The notes: a model not told the origin generated them from the sequence alone. A stretch of 6,040 nucleotides of DNA from Pseudomonadota bacterium (GCA_016937135.1 JAFGWO010000120.1:1-6040), one strand, 5' to 3'. Shown: positions 1 through 6,001, counted from the stretch's first letter. Translations and numbers: made by a program.

Positions 1-3000
1 CCCGTTCCGATGGCCTTCTGGGCGCCCGCCCCGGCGCCCGAGGCGGTGGCGAGGGGCAGGACCCCGAAGCCGAAGGCCAGGGATGTCATGACAATCGGGC
101 GCAGCCTGAGCTTTGCCCCTTCAAGGGTGGCGCTGAACAGGTCCATCCCCTGCTCCATGCGGGCTTTGGCAAACTGGACGATGAGGATGGCGTTTTTCGT
201 TGTCAGACCCAGGATGGCCAGAAGACTGATCTGGAAATAGACATCATTGGGGAGCCCTCTCAGCGTACTGGCAAGGACCCCGCCGAGGATCCCAAGGGGA
301 AGGGTCAGAAGGACCGAAACGGGGATTGTCCAGCTCTCATACAGGGCAGCCAGACAGAGGAAAATCACGAAGATGGAAAAGGCGTAAAGGAGAGGGGCCT
401 GGGAACTGGCCATGCGCTCCTGATAGGAGATCCCCGTCCAGTCGTGGCCAACGTCCCTCGGCAATTTTCCCACCAGTTCTTCCATTGCTTCCATGGCCTC
501 GCCGGAACTTCTCCCGGGGGCGGCCTCGCCCTGGAGGTTGATGGCCGGGAATGCGTTGAACCGGATCAGCTGCTGGGGCCCGTAGACCCACCTCCCGGAC
601 GAAAAGGCGGAAAAGGGGACCATCTCTCCCCTGTTGTTGCGGACGTGGAGGTTATCAAGGTCCTCGGGGAGCATCCGGTACGGTGCCTCCGCCTGTACAA
701 AGGCCCTTTTGACCCGGCCGCCCTGGATGAAATCATTCACATAGGAGCCGGCGAAGACCGCCGAAACGGTGGTGTGTATGTCCGAAATGGAAAGCCCCAG
801 GACGCCGGCTTTTTCCCAGTCCACATCAAGCCGGTATTCGGGGACATCCTCGAGACCGTTGGGCCGGACCAGAGCCAGCCTCGGATCCCGGGCCGCCATT
901 CCCAGAAGCTGGTTCCGGGCTGCCATCAGGGCTTCGTGTCCCATGCCGCCCCGATCCTGCAGCATGAAGTCAAATCCCCGGGAGGTCCCCAGTTCGGCAA
1001 TGGCCGGCGGGGGGAAGGCAAAAACCTGGGCGTCCCTGTAGGTCATGAATCGCCCCATGGCCCGTCCAGCTACGGGACCGACTTTGAGATGGGCTGCCTT
1101 TCGCAGATCCCAGTCCCGGAGTTTGACGAACCCCATCCCCGCGTTCTGGCCGGCCCCGGCAAAGCTGAAGCCCGCGATGGTCATGACCGACTCCACAGCC
1201 TCTTTCTCGTTGTCCCGGAAATGCTGTCCGATCCGCTCCATGACCTCTTCGGTCTGCGCCAGGGAAGATCCTGTGGGCAGGATAGCCTGGACCATCAGGA
1301 TCCCCTGATCCTCGTCGGGAAGGTAGGCCGTGGGCATCCTGACAAACAGAAACCCCATCGCGGCCACGATCACAAGAAAAATGAGGCCGTATCGCATCCA
1401 TTTTGACAGCGCCCGCCCGACCAGCTTCACGTAGAGATCCCTCAAACGGAAGAAGGTCCGGTCAAACCACATGAAGAAGGGGCGCAGGAAGAACACGGCG
1501 CTTTCAGCAGGCTCGTGCCCCTTGCGGACCGGTTTGAGAAGGGACGCACACAACACGGGGGTCAGGATCAGGGCCACAACCACGGACAGGAGCATGGAGG
1601 TGATGATTGTCACGGAGAACTGGCGGTAGATGATCCCTGTCGATCCCCCGAAGAACGCCATGGGGCCGAAAACCGCCGAGAGGACCAGGCCGATCCCGAT
1701 GAGGGCGCTCGTGATCTGCTCCATGGATTTGGCCGTTGCTTCCCGCGGAGGGATGCCCTCCTCCGTCATGATCCGCTCCACGTTCTCCACCACGACGATG
1801 GCGTCGTCCACAAGGAGGCCGATGGAAAGGACCATGGCGAACATGGTCAGCATGTTGACGGAGAACCCGAACAGGCCCAGGGCGCCGAAAGTCCCAAGGA
1901 CCACCACCGGCACCGCGATGGTGGGGATGAGGGTGGCGCGGATATTCCCCAGGAAAAGCCACATGACGAGGAAGACCAGGACAATGGCCTCGAGGAGGGT
2001 CTTGACCACTTCATTTAAGGACTCCTTGACGAAGGGGGTCGTGTCGAAGGGGTAGAAGACCTTCATCCCCTCGGGGAAATAGGCGGAAAGCTCCTCCATT
2101 TTGGCCTTGACGGCGTCGGCCGTGGCAAGGGCGTTGGCGCCCGCGGCCTGGCGGACGGCGAGGGCCGCGACGGGTTGTTCATTGTAGAGGATGTTAAAGC
2201 CGTATCGCTCGCCCCCTATTTCAACCCTTCCCACATCCCCGACGCGCACCATCGAACCGTCGGGATTGATGCGCACGGGTATGGAGGCAAACTCTTCGGG
2301 GGTCTGGAGCATATTCTGGACGACGATGGAGGCATTGAGCTGCTGGCCCTCCACGGATGGCTCGGCCCCGAATTGCCCGGCGGATACCTCCACATTGTAG
2401 GCCCTCATCGCCATGACCACATCCTGGACTGTCAGGTTGTATTCATTGAGCCTGTCCATGTTCAGCCAGATCCGCATGGCGTACTGGATCGAAAGGGCCT
2501 CCACCTCCCCTACCCCCGGAACCCTCGCCAGGACCTTTTCGATGTTTGACTGGGCATAGTCGCCGAGATCGTAATAGTCCAGATCCCCGGTTTCGGAGGT
2601 CAGGCCGATGATGATCAGGTAGTTGCGGGTGGACTTGCTCACCGTGATGCCCATGTCCTGGACCACATCCGGAAGGCTGGGCATGGCGAGCTGGAGCTTG
2701 TTCTGCACCTTGGCCCAGGCGAGGTCAGGGTCGGTCCCGGCGGCGAAGGTGAGCTCGATCCGCCCGGACCCGGACGAGTCGCTCGTGGCAGACAGATAGA
2801 GCATCTGATCGAGCCCGGTCATCTTCTGTTCGATGAGCTGGATGCAGGTGTTTTCCACCGTTTCAGCCGAGGCGCCCGGGTAATAGACCTCGATAGCAAT
2901 GGAGGGGGGGGCGATGGGAGGGTATTGGGAGACGGGCAGGGAATATATGGCCAGCAGACCTCCCGCCATGATGATGATGGCGATGACCCAGGCGAAAACC

Positions 3001-3029
3001 GGCCGGTCGAGGAAAAATTTCGATAGCAT
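1..3029 (-). CDS. acrB: RND (HAE1 family) multidrug efflux transporter, AcrB/MexB-like, C-terminus cut by window edge
   Basis: This is an inner-membrane proton/drug antiporter, the engine of a tripartite efflux pump. I translated an uninterrupted frame of 1009 codons from ATG at 3029 to the left edge. It aligns by eye with E. coli AcrB almost end to end. Landmarks are TM1 (about 10-28), the porter half with QYAMRIW (182-188), TM2-TM6 (about 342-498) and TM7 (about 544-563). The second porter half has GFDFML (685-690) and SYVNDFI (762-768), and TM8-TM11 follow (about 877-995). The proton-relay residues are all present: D408 and D409 in TM4, K945 in TM10, R975 and T982 in TM11, matching AcrB D407, D408, K940, R971 and T978. 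TM12 and the tail, about 44 residues in AcrB, lie outside. GGAG sits 7 nt before the ATG. The gene starts 15 bp after the fusion protein stop. Substrate is unknown; the pocket differs from AcrB. The symbol denotes family likeness, not proven orthology. Confidence 0.96.
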   Translation of the reverse strand, partial: MLSKFFLDRPVFAWVIAIIIMAGGLLAIYSLPVSQYPPIAPPSIAIEVYYPGASAETVENTCIQLIEQKMTGLDQMLYLSATSDSSGSGRIELTFAAGTDPDLAWAKVQNKLQLAMPSLPDVVQDMGITVSKSTRNYLIIIGLTSETGDLDYYDLGDYAQSNIEKVLARVPGVGEVEALSIQYAMRIWLNMDRLNEYNLTVQDVVMAMRAYNVEVSAGQFGAEPSVEGQQLNASIVVQNMLQTPEEFASIPVRINPDGSMVRVGDVGRVEIGGERYGFNILYNEQPVAALAVRQAAGANALATADAVKAKMEELSAYFPEGMKVFYPFDTTPFVKESLNEVVKTLLEAIVLVFLVMWLFLGNIRATLIPTIAVPVVVLGTFGALGLFGFSVNMLTMFAMVLSIGLLVDDAIVVVENVERIMTEEGIPPREATAKSMEQITSALIGIGLVLSAVFGPMAFFGGSTGIIYRQFSVTIITSMLLSVVVALILTPVLCASLLKPVRKGHEPAESAVFFLRPFFMWFDRTFFRLRDLYVKLVGRALSKWMRYGLIFLVIVAAMGFLFVRMPTAYLPDEDQGILMVQAILPTGSSLAQTEEVMERIGQHFRDNEKEAVESVMTIAGFSFAGAGQNAGMGFVKLRDWDLRKAAHLKVGPVAGRAMGRFMTYRDAQVFAFPPPAIAELGTSRGFDFMLQDRGGMGHEALMAARNQLLGMAARDPRLALVRPNGLEDVPEYRLDVDWEKAGVLGLSISDIHTTVSAVFAGSYVNDFIQGGRVKRAFVQAEAPYRMLPEDLDNLHVRNNRGEMVPFSAFSSGRWVYGPQQLIRFNAFPAINLQGEAAPGRSSGEAMEAMEELVGKLPRDVGHDWTGISYQERMASSQAPLLYAFSIFVIFLCLAALYESWTIPVSVLLTLPLGILGGVLASTLRGLPNDVYFQISLLAILGLTTKNAILIVQFAKARMEQGMDLFSATLEGAKLRLRPIVMTSLAFGFGVLPLATASGAGAGAQKAIGT

Positions 3030-3044
3030 TTCAGATCTCCGTGA

Positions 3045-4415
3045 TTACTGCCCCGGCTGGTTCTCCGGACTGTTTCCCGCCGCTGGTTTCGGCTGTTCTT
3101 CCTGGAAGGGGACCGTTCTGACCGCGGCGCCCGGCCTGACCCACTGTATCCCCTCCATGATGACGCGATCGCCCGCGGCGAGGCCATCTAGCACTAGCCA
3201 TCGATCCTTTATTGCCCGGTCGAGGATCAGCATCCTTTGCGCCACCTTTTCCTCCCCATCCACGACGAGGGCCAGGGCGTTGCCCTTCGGATCCCTTGAA
3301 ACAGCCCTCTGCGGGATGAGGATCGCCTTTTCATTGATCCCTTCCACTACCACAGCTCTGACGAACATGCCCGGCAGGAGGATCCCATCCGGGTTGGGAA
3401 AGACGATTCTAAGTGTTACCGAACCGGTTGAGGGGTCCACGGTGACATCCTGGAATTTCAGTGTGCCCGGTTTTTCATAGGAAGAGCCATCTTCCAGGAT
3501 CAGCCGCACCTCATCCAGATCTTCGCCCTCTCTGCTGACCTGACCGCTCTGTATGCGGCTGCGCAGCCGCAGCAGGTCGGCCGTGGACTGCGAAACGTCC
3601 ACGAAAACGGGATCCATCCGCAGGATGGTAGCCAGGGCCAGAGGCTGATAGGCGGTCACCAGGGCTCCCACGGTGATATTGGATTTACCGATGCGGCCTG
3701 AAATGGGGGCCGTGATGCGCGTATTGGAAAGGTTGATCCTGGCTGTCTCGAGGGCCGCTTCCGCCTGCTTGACAGAAGCCTGTGCGACGCTGACGGCACT
3801 CTCGTCGCTCTTTAACTGTGCCTGTACGGAAAGGAAACTGGCCTCGGCAACCTCCGCCTCCGTCACAGCCTGGTCCCGCTCGCGAAGGGAGATGGCGCCT
3901 TCCCCGGCCAGCTTTTCGAAACGCTCCCGTTCCGTCCGGGCCAGCTGGAGGACCGAACGCTGCTGCTCAACGCGGGCCCTGCTCGCCTCCAGTGCAGCCT
4001 GGGCGCGTTTTACCGATTCTTGCGCGGCCAAAAGATTGGCCTGCGCCTGTTGGTAGACCGCCCGGAAAGGGGCGGGGTCGATCTGGTAAAGCACCTCGCC
4101 CGATTTAACCTGGCCGCCCTCGGTGTAAAGACGCTTCTGGATGAGGCCGCTTACCTGGGGCCTTATTTCCGCGACGAGGGAAGCGGAGACCCTTCCGGAC
4201 AGCTCGGTGTTCAGCACGATCCGTTCGGGCTGTATTTTCAGCACCGCGACCTCCGGCGCCGGTCCGGAAGGGGCAACACCGGCGGCATTCTGGCCCCCTT
4301 CGTCCCCGGACCCCAAGAAGTATACGCCCGCGATCACGGCCGCGAGGACAAACGCGATGGCTGCCGCCATTCCGGAGGCCGCAAAACTTCGCTGCCGGTC
4401 CTGTGTTCTTTCCAT
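3045..4415 (-). CDS. acrA: Periplasmic membrane fusion protein (AcrA/MexA-like RND adaptor)
   Basis: This 456-residue adaptor links the RND transporter to an outer-membrane channel. Residues about 13-34 form one hydrophobic segment after a charged N-terminus. The protein contains no cysteine, so there is no lipobox, and it is probably held by an uncleaved anchor rather than lipidated like AcrA. The order is typical. A first lipoyl half is at about 82-113 (VAEIRPQVSGLIQK). An alanine/glutamine-rich coiled-coil hairpin spans about 113-225. The second lipoyl half is at about 228-262 (TRITAPISGRIGKS), followed by beta-barrel and membrane-proximal domains and a proline/glutamine-rich tail. The hairpin tip keeps the R-x3-L-x6-S pattern used for TolC contact (R165, L169, S176). 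The frame is open upstream to 4526, but the start at 4415 is preferred. It has AAGGGAG 7 nt upstream and puts the anchor at the N-terminus, and the longer start would overlap the repressor gene. The transporter gene follows after 15 bp. Confidence 0.95.
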   Translation of the reverse strand: MERTQDRQRSFAASGMAAAIAFVLAAVIAGVYFLGSGDEGGQNAAGVAPSGPAPEVAVLKIQPERIVLNTELSGRVSASLVAEIRPQVSGLIQKRLYTEGGQVKSGEVLYQIDPAPFRAVYQQAQANLLAAQESVKRAQAALEASRARVEQQRSVLQLARTERERFEKLAGEGAISLRERDQAVTEAEVAEASFLSVQAQLKSDESAVSVAQASVKQAEAALETARINLSNTRITAPISGRIGKSNITVGALVTAYQPLALATILRMDPVFVDVSQSTADLLRLRSRIQSGQVSREGEDLDEVRLILEDGSSYEKPGTLKFQDVTVDPSTGSVTLRIVFPNPDGILLPGMFVRAVVVEGINEKAILIPQRAVSRDPKGNALALVVDGEEKVAQRMLILDRAIKDRWLVLDGLAAGDRVIMEGIQWVRPGAAVRTVPFQEEQPKPAAGNSPENQPGQ

Positions 4416-4422
4416 CGTTGTT

Positions 4423-4429
4423 CTCCCTT
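4423..4429 (-). promoter_or_regulatory. Ribosome binding site of the fusion protein gene
   Basis: AAGGGAG on the minus strand lies 7 nt before the ATG at 4415. It decides this start over an in-frame ATG at 4526 that would give 37 extra residues with no signal-like character. Confidence 0.75.
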
Positions 4430-4430
4430 C

Positions 4431-4496
4431 AAATTCCCCTGCTGGAAAAGCTATCAAAAAAACTTTTGGTAAATTCCCCTGATTTTTCAAAAAAAC
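4431..4496 (-). repeat. Imperfect tandem duplication in the leader of the fusion protein gene
   Basis: The spacer between repressor stop and fusion protein start holds two copies of the same pair of blocks. CAGGGGAATTT (minus strand) occurs at 4471-4481 and 4431-4441. GTTTTTTTGA occurs at 4487-4496 and 4454-4463. The two blocks have repeat distances of 40 and 33 bp, so the copies differ by a 7-bp insertion or deletion between the blocks. The second AGGGGAATTT lies just upstream of the Shine-Dalgarno sequence. The role is unknown; it may be a simple replication duplication or a leader element affecting translation. Confidence 0.7.
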
Positions 4497-4500
4497 CGGC

Positions 4501-5049
4501 TCAAATCCCTTCGTTCCCGGTGGCAAGACGAAGGAGCTCTTCCTGTATTTCCTGCTTCTGTTCTTTTGTCAGGAAGGAAAGGTTCAGGAGATCGAGAAAA
4601 TGCATCCCAAGAGCAGCGAGGAAAAGGATGGCCGAGCGGTGGAAATCCCCCCCGGAAACGATATGGGCGTTGAAATGCCGGCTCATCTCCTCACGGGCCC
4701 CGCTGGTGAGGTCGGGGTTGGCGGCAATGGCAGCGAGGAGGGCGACGCTCTGGGGCCGCTTTTGCTCGGCTCCCTGCTGAAACACCCTCATCTCGACGGC
4801 CAGATGGTTGGATCTCTCATCGGGGAACTTTTTTCTTATTTCCTCACGCATCAAATCAGCTCGCTCCATCATGCGGTCGATCATGGCCTGGAGCAGGGCC
4901 TCTTTGGTGGGAAAATGGTAAATAAGCCCCCCTTTGCTGACCCCCGAACGCTTCGCGACGGCATCCAGGGTCATCCGGGCCGCGCCGGACTGGCCCACAA
5001 TGGCCTCGGCGGCATCGAGAATGGCATGTCTTGAATCGGGCCTTGCCAT
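4501..5049 (-). CDS. TetR/AcrR family transcriptional repressor of the efflux operon
   Basis: A 182-residue protein of usual TetR-family length. The N-terminal DNA-binding domain covers about 5-52. Its helix-turn-helix at 27-46 (TLDAVAKRSGVSKGGLIYHF) carries the family hallmark of glycine-rich turn plus Y-H-F before K49-E50-A51. The C-terminal part (about 55-180) is all-helical with a hydrophobic helix at about 138-157, as expected for the ligand-binding and dimerisation domain; the ligand cannot be read from it. GGAGGT lies 6 nt before the ATG. It is first in a minus-strand unit with the fusion protein (85 bp downstream) and the transporter, and a palindromic operator lies 24 bp before its start. 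The inference is that it represses itself and the pump together. This differs from the divergent acrR/acrAB layout of E. coli. Regulation of genes elsewhere is possible. Confidence 0.94.
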   Translation of the reverse strand: MARPDSRHAILDAAEAIVGQSGAARMTLDAVAKRSGVSKGGLIYHFPTKEALLQAMIDRMMERADLMREEIRKKFPDERSNHLAVEMRVFQQGAEQKRPQSVALLAAIAANPDLTSGAREEMSRHFNAHIVSGGDFHRSAILFLAALGMHFLDLLNLSFLTKEQKQEIQEELLRLATGNEGI

Positions 5050-5073
5050 CAGAGCACCTCCCCGGTCGTTTAA

Positions 5074-5093
5074 TGTACCGACCGGACGGTACA
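5074..5093. promoter_or_regulatory. Probable operator of the TetR-family repressor
   Basis: TGTACCGACCGGACGGTACA is a 20-bp palindrome with a single mismatched pair (the A bases flanking the central CCGG). The half-site TGTACCG with a CCGG centre resembles operators of known TetR-family regulators. It overlaps the -10 box of the promoter just upstream of the repressor gene, so bound repressor would block RNA polymerase. Confidence 0.82.
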
Positions 5094-5119
5094 GTAATCC
5101 AAACGGGATGTTTTTTCAA
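5091..5119 (-). promoter_or_regulatory. Predicted sigma70-type promoter of the repressor-pump operon
   Basis: On the minus strand TTGAAA (5119-5114) is followed after exactly 17 bp by TACTGT (5096-5091). The -35 is good; the -10 matches the consensus at only three positions, fitting a modest, repressible promoter. The last three bases of the -10 lie inside the operator. No other promoter upstream of the operon stood out. Confidence 0.5.
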
Positions 5120-5134
5120 GGGGGATCAAAAAAA

Positions 5135-5190
5135 GAGTTGAGAGTTGAGAGTTCAGAGTTCAGGGCTCAGAGTTCAGGGTTCAGAGAGGA
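5135..5190. repeat. Heptamer tandem array, consensus GRGTTCA, left copy
   Basis: Eight consecutive 7-bp units with exact register: GAGTTGA twice, GAGTTCA twice, GGGCTCA, GAGTTCA, GGGTTCA and a degenerate GAGAGGA. It begins about 15 bp upstream of the predicted -35 box of the operon. Heptamer tandem repeats (STRR) are described in cyanobacterial intergenic DNA; whether this array is related is not known. No coding potential is credible. Confidence 0.9.
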
Positions 5191-5196
5191 AGGCTC

Positions 5197-5231
5197 GTTT
5201 ATCGTTTATCGTAAGACCGAAGACCGAACCC
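5197..5231. repeat. Second 7-nt quasi-periodic stretch (GTTTATC x2, then GTAAGAC, CGAAGAC, CGAACCC)
   Basis: GTTTATC is repeated perfectly at 5197-5203 and 5204-5210. The following heptamers GTAAGAC, CGAAGAC and CGAACCC keep the 7-nt step. The register is shifted one base from the GRGTTCA array. The two perfect units are certain; the remainder is degenerate. Confidence 0.55.
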
Positions 5232-5254
5232 CCTCTGCGGCCCGTTGCGTTAAA
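5232..5254 (-). repeat. Alternating word-pair element, copy 1 (minus orientation, half element)
   Basis: One word pair only: CTCTGCG (5233-5239) and CGTTGCG (5243-5249), 10 bp apart, then GTTAAAA. It lacks the hairpin and the other word pair of the full copies. It faces copy 2 across a short inverted repeat, GTTAAA at 5250 against TTTAAC at 5264. Confidence 0.6.
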
Positions 5255-5264
5255 AGTCCAGAAT

Positions 5265-5333
5265 TTAACACGGAGAGCCACGGAGGCGGCTTTCTGGGAG
5301 GCCGCTCGGTCCACAGAGGGCCACGGAGGTAAA
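5265..5333 (+). repeat. Alternating word-pair element, copy 2 (plus orientation, CACGGAG type)
   Basis: A full element. TTAA leads into CACGGAG at 5269 and 5279 (10-bp step). A hairpin core follows, GGCGGC (5285-5290), a 10-nt loop and GCCGCTC (5301-5307). Then come CACAGAG at 5312 and CACGGAG at 5322 (10-bp step), and GTAAA. All four words are of the CACGGAG type, unlike the other full copies. Confidence 0.8.
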
Positions 5334-5340
5334 CGGGAAT

Positions 5341-5409
5341 TTTCTCTGCGGCCCCCTTGCGATGGAGCCCGAGTGGGCACCCTTTGCGGCCCTCTGCGTT
5401 AAAGCTTTC
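5341..5409 (-). repeat. Alternating word-pair element, copy 3 (minus orientation)
   Basis: Read on the plus strand: TTT, CTCTGCG (5344) and CCTTGCG (5355), a core with GCCC-GAGT-GGGC hairpin potential, CTTTGCG (5382) and CTCTGCG (5392), then GTTAAAGCTTTCA. It is the reverse-complement arrangement of copies 2 and 4. GCGTTAA (5396-5402) mirrors TTAACGC (5422-5428) of copy 4. Confidence 0.8.
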
Positions 5410-5421
5410 AGATCAAAGCGA

Positions 5422-5488
5422 TTAACGCGAAGTTTCGCGAAGGCGGCGTGCCTAAAGCCGCTCGTCCCGCAAGGGACCGCAAGGGAAA
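5422..5488 (+). repeat. Alternating word-pair element, copy 4 (plus orientation, CGCGAAG/CGCAAGG type)
   Basis: TTAA, then CGCGAAG at 5426 and 5436, a core of GGCGGC (5442-5447), 9-nt loop and GCCGCTC (5457-5463), then CGCAAGG at 5468 and 5478, then GAAA. The stem is identical to copies 2 and 6 while the loop (GTGCCTAAA) is different. A tail ATCAAGGAGAT follows that is partly shared with copy 6. Confidence 0.8.
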
Positions 5489-5516
5489 TCAAGGAGATGC
5501 CGGACCTAGACCAGGG

Positions 5517-5587
5517 TTTCCTCTGCGCCCCCCTGCGGGAACGCCTTGAGCGGGCACCCTTCGCGGCCCTTGTCGCGTTCAGGCTTT
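5517..5587 (-). repeat. Alternating word-pair element, copy 5 (minus orientation)
   Basis: Plus-strand reading: TTTC, CTCTGCG (5521) and CCCTGCG (5531), a degenerate core with little hairpin left, CTTCGCG (5559) and TGTCGCG (5571), then GTTCAGGCTTT. The second word pair is stretched to 12 bp and the core stem is eroded, so this looks like an older or damaged copy. Confidence 0.7.
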
Positions 5588-5601
5588 AAGATCCAAAAAC
5601 A

Positions 5602-5669
5602 TTAAACGCAATGGACGCAAAGGCGGCTCTCTGGGAGGCCGCTCATTTCGCAAAGAACCGCAAGGGAAA
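5602..5669 (+). repeat. Alternating word-pair element, copy 6 (plus orientation, CGCAAAG type)
   Basis: TTAAA, then CGCAATG (5607) and CGCAAAG (5616), a core of GGCGGC (5622-5627), 10-nt loop and GCCGCTC (5638-5644), then CGCAAAG (5649) and CGCAAGG (5659), then GAAA. Its 23-bp core differs from that of copy 2 at one base only, although the surrounding words are of the other type. Confidence 0.8.
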
Positions 5670-5702
5670 GCAAGGATATAACCACATATTATTAAACAGG
5701 AT

Positions 5703-5769
5703 TTTCTTCGCGGCCCTTTGCGGCGGCGCCGAAAAGGCGCCCTCCGTGGCCCTCTGCGTTCAGGCTTTC
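5703..5769 (-). repeat. Alternating word-pair element, copy 7 (minus orientation, mixed words)
   Basis: Plus-strand reading: TTTC, CTTCGCG (5706) and CTTTGCG (5716), a perfect GGCGCC-GAAAA-GGCGCC hairpin (5725-5741), CTCCGTG (5742) and CTCTGCG (5752), then GTTCAGGCTTTC. CTCCGTG is the complement of CACGGAG, so this copy mixes both word types. It is the strongest hairpin of the set. No copy in the opposite orientation follows. Confidence 0.75.
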
Positions 5770-5814
5770 AAACAGAGGCGAAGAGAGAATAGGGAAGCGG
5801 GAAGCCGAAGGCCT

Positions 5815-5834
5815 TGCCTGCCCTGCCTGCCCTG
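5815..5834. repeat. Short tandem repeat of TGCCTGCCC
   Basis: Two perfect 9-bp units, 5815-5823 and 5824-5832, followed by TG. It closes the repeat-rich block on its right side. No function is suggested. Confidence 0.7.
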
Positions 5835-5956
5835 AGCTCAGTCACAGGGAGGATGGTCGGGCGGAATCCGGCCAAAGGGTGGGGAAAAATCCGCGTTGTG
5901 GACTTCAGAAGTGCCTGATGATCCTCATCGCTCAAGCGGGTATCGGCTTTTTCCTC
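5835..5956. other. Intergenic stretch with nothing recognisable
   Basis: I read both strands and found no gene, RNA or promoter that can be supported. A 21-codon open frame at 5853-5918 has an AGGGAGG directly against its ATG and no recognisable content. GATGA-TCC-TCATC at 5917-5929 is a small perfect hairpin without a T-tract in either direction. Confidence 0.5.
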
Positions 5957-5991
5957 TGAACTCTGAACCCTGAACTCTCCACTATGAACCG
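5957..5991. repeat. Heptamer tandem array, right copy, inverted relative to the left one
   Basis: Units TGAACTC, TGAACCC, TGAACTC, degenerate TCCACTA and TGAACCG, in exact 7-bp register. TGAACTC and TGAACCC are the reverse complements of GAGTTCA and GGGTTCA in the left array at 5135-5190. The two arrays bracket about 770 bp of repeat-rich DNA. Confidence 0.85.
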
Positions 5992-6001
5992 GGTTTTTCG
6001 G

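Noticed and set aside
444..1406. Long plus-strand open frame of 320 codons
   Set aside because: It lies wholly antisense to the AcrB-like transporter, whose minus-strand frame is fully recognisable. The predicted peptide is low-complexity, rich in G, P and H, and resembles no family.
4416..4500. Second promoter directly before the fusion protein gene
   Set aside because: TTGATA and TTGAAA occur on the minus strand, but no acceptable -10 box lies 16-18 bp downstream of either.
4489..4521. Intrinsic terminator at the end of the repressor gene
   Set aside because: ACCGG...CCGGT followed by T7 on the minus strand forms only a 5-bp stem with a 17-nt loop. This is too weak to call, and termination here would separate the pump from its promoter. 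Partial attenuation cannot be excluded.
5232..5769. CRISPR array
   Set aside because: The repeats alternate in orientation, vary in sequence and are separated by degenerate linkers. There is no constant direct repeat with equal-length unique spacers and no cas gene.
5145..5835. Several plus- and minus-strand open frames of 68-85 codons in the repeat region
   Set aside because: They are made of the repeat words, overlap each other, lack convincing ribosome binding sites and encode repetitive arginine- and alanine-rich peptides.
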